DNA of 64,000 bases. Source: UPXZ01 sp964541615 (GTDB lineage Bacteria > Bacteroidota > Bacteroidia > Bacteroidales > Paludibacteraceae). This document shows, in pieces, positions 61,701 to 64,000 of the stretch; position 1 is the first letter of the stretch; every line of letters starts with the position of its first letter. The position numbers were made by a program, and so were the translations under genes. The notes beneath the pieces were generated by a model that saw nothing but the letters and a program-made list of their open reading frames with translations, was not told the origin of the DNA and did not search any database. The stretch covers positions 5,544 through 69,543 of the forward strand of contig CAZIRA010000001.1 in the NCBI GenBank assembly GCA_964541615.1. Direction: 5' to 3'.

Positions 61701-62002
61701 CATGCCGAAGTGTTGAAATCCATGTCATAGAATTTATCCATCGGGCGGTCATTGAAATTTTCGGTATGATGAAATTTCCACGTTCCGTTGAGAAGCAGAA
61801 AATTGCCGCCTTTGCTGTTGTTGTCCGCTTTCAGTGCATCGGCGGAGTTTGTGTAGGAAAAAAAACTGCTCCGAGGATCCATTTTATTGATGTGCACCAA
61901 CTTCGGGTTGGTTATTTCCGCGTAACGATTTTCTTGCTTCTGAGCAAGCAAAGCCTGTCCTAAGAAAAGCAAAAGGATAATTGAAAATAGTGCATTTTTC
62001 AT
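58778..62002 (-). CDS. Exported glycoside hydrolase family 2 beta-galactosidase
   Basis: This 1074-residue enzyme hydrolyses beta-galactosides. It starts with a signal peptide (IILLLFLGQALLAQ) and so acts in the periplasm or outside, unlike E. coli LacZ. The jelly-roll domain has WEVQGFGYPIYVNATYEF. The TIM barrel contains the acid/base glutamate in VINEANIEAHGMGYN and the nucleophile in PLILCEYAHAMGNSLG. The C-terminal small-chain domain includes YYGRGPIENYSDRKTA, as in LacZ. It lies between two POT transporters. Parts of the gene are G+C-rich (55-58 percent in two 60-base lines), others near 30 percent. Confidence 0.95.
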   Translation of the reverse strand: MKNALFSIILLLFLGQALLAQKQENRYAEITNPKLVHINKMDPRSSFFSYTNSADALKADNNSKGGNFLLLNGTWKFHHTENFNDRPMDKFYDMDFNTSAWKDIQVPGNWEVQGFGYPIYVNATYEFTSPGHAPFWDRPNPPLVPEEFNPTGTYRKEFEIPQDWLGKEIILSFDGVKGASYFYFNGEFLGMSKDSKLPARFNISDRAEAGKNVLAVQTHRWSDATYLECQDFWRLSGFERDVYVYARPKVHIADFFALPSLDQNYENGIFSLNVDLENKADDDGYSIAYKILDKTGKSMAEESKTLRLVNAKESVSFAERTIAGVKKWSAEEPNLYTLSIELKDAAGKIVEATAIQIGFRTAEVKNKQFLINGQPVLVKGVNIHEHNEFTGHYVTEELMRKDFELFKKYNVNTARTSHYPQPELFYKLADEYGIYVINEANIEAHGMGYNLRTGGTLANNPLFLEDHLNRTRGMVERDKNHACVVTWSLGNESGNGYNMYETYRWIKSRDTSRPVQYERAVLEWNTDIFCPMYDDPDEIEKYAKNPASDRPLILCEYAHAMGNSLGNFTEYWDIIRANDLLQGGCIWDWVDQGLAQKDKDGNKFWAFGGDFGPKGTPSAGDFCCNGVILPDRSIKPHTVEMGKVYQNVWFRNFDYKKESVEIFNENFFVDLRQYDISYDVKSNGKVLKTGIIAIAVQPQETKTVKLPGIAKLFKANQQTTIQFYVKQKSAKLGLPTGWVVAKDQFIVYDYPALKPIAAKAAVNISENDSKWLVSGKNFMVEIDKETGIITSYKQKGVEYISNEFGPRPFFWRAPLDNDYGAGMGKRLNDWKEASNNVPHPSGFSQRLIDGKTAEISFTYSYEKLNATWYVKYLISENGRIEVENAFNATKNELPLIFRVGMRMQLPDNFVNAEYYGRGPIENYSDRKTAMFVDRYKSPVAELGAKYVFAQETGHHVDTRWLALTQKSGEGLLFASDDVFEFNATNYLLEDIDNGADWHNDAPRLTAPEKKHYNAYQASDKVDLFIDYRMQGVGGNNSWGKWPMEPYRIVPKNTDISYSFTIIPINSSKDIDKQF

Positions 62003-62051
62003 ACAAATAGTGATTATGAATTAGTAAAATTGATGATTCACGCCGCTTGTC

Positions 62052-62115
62052 TTCAATCGTTTTGATTAATATTTATCATCACAGAAAACATATTTTAATG
62101 GTTTAATCGATTGAA
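62052..62115. promoter_or_regulatory. Possible operator half-sites between beta-galactosidase and POT genes
   Basis: TTTAATC|GATTGAA (62102-62115) is a CG-centred near-palindrome, 13 of 14 matched. TTCAATC and GATTAA occur 5 bases apart at 62052-62069. CG-centred sites of this kind resemble LacI-family operators, but no regulator gene is nearby. The link is speculative. Confidence 0.3.
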
Positions 62116-62228
62116 ATATTTTTCACAAGAATGAGCAAAGTTAACTAAAATTTTGGTCAACCTGAACACTAACATACTATTCGGTTGAGAATTATTTAAA
62201 GTAAACCGTTGCAATAATAAAATTTCAC

Positions 62229-62236
62229 TATATTTG
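62229..62236 (+). promoter_or_regulatory. Bacteroidetes -7 box upstream of the second POT transporter
   Basis: TATATTTG followed by CA matches TAnnTTTG exactly. A GTTG lies 17 bases upstream, slightly closer than usual. Confidence 0.5.
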
Positions 62237-62274
62237 CATCTTAATTATCAAAATAATTCTTTAAAAACAAAAGT

Positions 62275-63819
62275 ATGTTCAAAAATCATCCAAAAGGACT
62301 CATCGGAGCAGCTCTTTCGAATATGGGCGAGCGCTTCGGTTTTTACATCATGATGGCGATATTATCGCTCTTCCTTTTATCTAAATTCGGGTTAGAAAAA
62401 ACACAAGCCACTATTATTTATTCCGTTTTTTATGCCTTGATTTATCTACTGGCACTTGCCGGAGGATTCATTGCCGACAAAACAAAGAAATACAAAGGAA
62501 CTATTCTGTGGGGCTTGATTCTAATGACAGCAGGCTATTTTCTGATTGCTATTCCTACTCCAACTCCTGTTCCTAATTTTGCTTTGTATTTAACAATGAC
62601 CTGCTTCGGTTTGTTTGTCATTGCTTTTGGTAACGGCTTGTTTAAAGGCAACTTACAAGCTGTTGTAGGACAGATGTACGATGACCCAAAATACTCCGCT
62701 AATCGCGATACCGGATTCCAGATTTTTTACATGTTTATTAATATCGGTGCTTTATTTGCTCCACTTATTGCTGTAGGAATTCGCAACTGGTGGGTTCAAC
62801 ACAATGGTTTTGAATACAATTCCGACCTTCCAGCTTTGAGTCATCAATTTTTGAAAGGTACGATAACACCGGAAGCAACACAACGATTTACTGAACTTTC
62901 TGCACAAGTGAGCAAAACTGTCCCAACGGATTTAACAGCTTTTGCCAATGAATATCTCAATATTTTCAATACCGGATTCCATTATGCTTTTGGTGTAGCA
63001 ATTTTTGCAATGCTGATTTCCCTGGTAATTTTCATCACCAATAAAAGAAAATTTCCGGATCCGGCTTTGAAAGCTGTTAAAGCAAAACAAGCTTCTGACG
63101 TCCAGTCTACTGCTGTGCAAATGGATGCCAAGGAAGTTCGTCAACGTTTATACGCTCTGTTTTCTGTGTTTGCGGTAGTAATATTTTTCTGGTTTTCGTT
63201 CCACCAAAACGGCGTTACACTGACATTTTTTGCAAATGAGTACACGAATTTGAGCATGATCAACTTTGATCTCGGTTTCACGAGTATTAAAGGCGCTGAA
63301 GTGTTCCAATTCTTCAATCCGTTTTTTGTTGTATTTCTTACTCCGGTAATTATCGGACTATTTGGATGGCTCAGAGCAAGAGGCAAAGAACCTTCTACGC
63401 CTAAAAAGATAGCCATAGGCATGGGAATTGCTGCTTCTGCTTTCTTATTAATGTCAATCGGTTCTCAAGGTTTACCCGATTCAGCTACTGCAAAAGCAAT
63501 GGGTGGGCTTACCGATGTCCAACGCGTTACTCCATGGCTACTAATCGGCACATACTTTATTTTGACGGTTGCCGAGCTATTTATCAGCCCTCTCGGATTA
63601 TCGTTCGTATCTAAAGTGGCTCCACCTCAATATCAAGGAATTATGCAGGGAGCTTGGCTTGGAGCAACTGCACTTGGAAATCAACTTTTGATTTTCGGTA
63701 CTATTTTCTACGAAAGTTTACCTTTATGGGCTACATGGCTGGTATTTGTTACAGCTTGCCTTATTTCCATGTTCACAATGTTATTTATGCTGAAATGGCT
63801 TGAAAGAGTTGCGAAATAA
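62275..63819 (+). CDS. POT/PTR-family proton-dependent oligopeptide transporter (second copy)
   Basis: This 514-residue major-facilitator protein is a paralogue of the transporter at 56834. It keeps the motifs NMGERFGFYIMMAILSLFLL, GNGLFKGNLQAVVGQMYDD and FYMFINIGALFAPLIAVGIR, and has the usual POT length. The C-terminal helices ILTVAELFISPLGLSFVSKV also match the family. It probably imports small peptides with protons. It is divergent from the beta-galactosidase gene and convergent with the RluA-family gene. Confidence 0.95.
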   Translation: MFKNHPKGLIGAALSNMGERFGFYIMMAILSLFLLSKFGLEKTQATIIYSVFYALIYLLALAGGFIADKTKKYKGTILWGLILMTAGYFLIAIPTPTPVPNFALYLTMTCFGLFVIAFGNGLFKGNLQAVVGQMYDDPKYSANRDTGFQIFYMFINIGALFAPLIAVGIRNWWVQHNGFEYNSDLPALSHQFLKGTITPEATQRFTELSAQVSKTVPTDLTAFANEYLNIFNTGFHYAFGVAIFAMLISLVIFITNKRKFPDPALKAVKAKQASDVQSTAVQMDAKEVRQRLYALFSVFAVVIFFWFSFHQNGVTLTFFANEYTNLSMINFDLGFTSIKGAEVFQFFNPFFVVFLTPVIIGLFGWLRARGKEPSTPKKIAIGMGIAASAFLLMSIGSQGLPDSATAKAMGGLTDVQRVTPWLLIGTYFILTVAELFISPLGLSFVSKVAPPQYQGIMQGAWLGATALGNQLLIFGTIFYESLPLWATWLVFVTACLISMFTMLFMLKWLERVAK

Positions 63820-63840
63820 AAGTAACCTGATTTAAGACAG

Positions 63841-63878
63841 AAAAGACCTGATTTCGAGTGAAGTCAGGTCTTTTTTTT
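63841..63878. terminator. Terminator after the second POT gene
   Basis: GACCTGATTTC (63845-63855) pairs with GAAGTCAGGTC (63860-63870), with eight T residues on the plus strand and AAAA on the other side, so it may also serve the convergent gene. Confidence 0.88.
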
Positions 63879-64000
63879 CTATATCATGTTCTCAAAGCTT
63901 TTCCAAAGATTATCCTCTTCCGGTACAGGCGCTTCGATGTGGATCTTTTCTTTCGAAACGGGATGGACAAATGTGGCGGAACGGGCGTGAAGACTGATTC
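63879..64000 (-). CDS. RluA-family pseudouridine synthase, C-terminal end (cut by window edge)
   Basis: Only the last 40 codons are visible, ending at TAG (63881..63879) on the minus strand. The peptide contains ISLHARSATFVHPVSKEKI and then PEEDNLWKSFENMI. The LHA-x5-F-x-HP block is the usual C-terminal signature of RluA/RluD-type 23S rRNA pseudouridine synthases. The catalytic domain lies outside the window, so the exact target site cannot be judged. Confidence 0.8.
   Translation of the reverse strand, partial: ISLHARSATFVHPVSKEKIHIEAPVPEEDNLWKSFENMI

Noticed and set aside
1..64000. CRISPR arrays, insertion sequences, prophage or integrase genes
   Set aside because: No regularly spaced repeats, cas-like genes, transposase motifs or phage structural genes were seen on either strand.

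Overview
The window looks like a stretch of a Bacteroidales chromosome, possibly from the Paludibacter/Dysgonomonas side of the order; the genus is only a guess. The evidence is AT-rich DNA, a SusC/SusD pair, Bacteroidetes-type -7 boxes (TAnnTTTG, often followed by CA) in front of many genes, weak or absent Shine-Dalgarno sequences, and many Sec-exported lipoproteins. No phage, transposase, integrase, CRISPR array or rRNA is visible. One tRNA, tRNA-Arg(UCU), is present. Most of the window is housekeeping and nutrient-acquisition DNA with short operons separated by clear hairpin terminators.

Layout. 1-7.3 kb: the cut 3' part of a YceI-family gene, a tyrosine-rich lipoprotein, pnp, fabI, rmuC and a cupin lipoprotein. 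7.6-13.3 kb: an EF-G paralogue with altered GTPase motifs, then a Wza/Wzc capsule or exopolysaccharide export pair. 13.6-17.9 kb: an M20 dipeptidase, a small helix-turn-helix protein, trxB, a LolA-like carrier and a lipoprotein. 18-25 kb: a SusC-SusD-lipoprotein operon without enzymes or regulator, and a secreted protein of unknown role. 25.1-28.6 kb: nrfH-nrfA-resB, the ammonia-forming nitrite reductase and half of a cytochrome c assembly system. 28.9-33.3 kb: a GNAT acetyltransferase overlapping ovoA (ovothiol synthesis), then icd and a DUF1801 protein. 33.5-42.5 kb: two exported Ser-type sulfatases, a membrane protein, a G+C-rich tdh, a YdbS/YdbT pair and an exported GH109-like enzyme. 42.7-50.4 kb: tRNA-Arg, thrA, two FKBP-fold lipoproteins, glmM, aroC and a lipid kinase. 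50.5-64 kb: a HAD phosphatase, a beta-barrel protein, purL, a CDF metal exporter, two POT peptide transporters on either side of a GH2 beta-galactosidase, and the 3' end of an RluA-family pseudouridine synthase.

Taken together the genes fit a glycan- and peptide-using anaerobe or microaerophile. The SusCD pair, sulfatases, GH109 and beta-galactosidase would work on sulfated or amino-sugar glycans, the POT carriers would import peptides, and NrfHA would reduce nitrite to ammonium. OvoA, which needs oxygen, suggests at least occasional exposure to oxygen.

The most unusual signals are: an EF-G paralogue that has lost the catalytic histidine; a dispersed CCCC-loop-GGGG repeat family, one copy of which forms part of a lipoprotein signal peptide and another of which abuts the resB start; a 2 x 21-base inverted repeat built from 7-base units; a 16-base tandem repeat touching the aroC start codon; a structured trxB leader behind an exact consensus promoter; the GNAT-ovoA coupling; and a second, degenerate FKBP-like lipoprotein. 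I did not find a clearly new multi-gene system.
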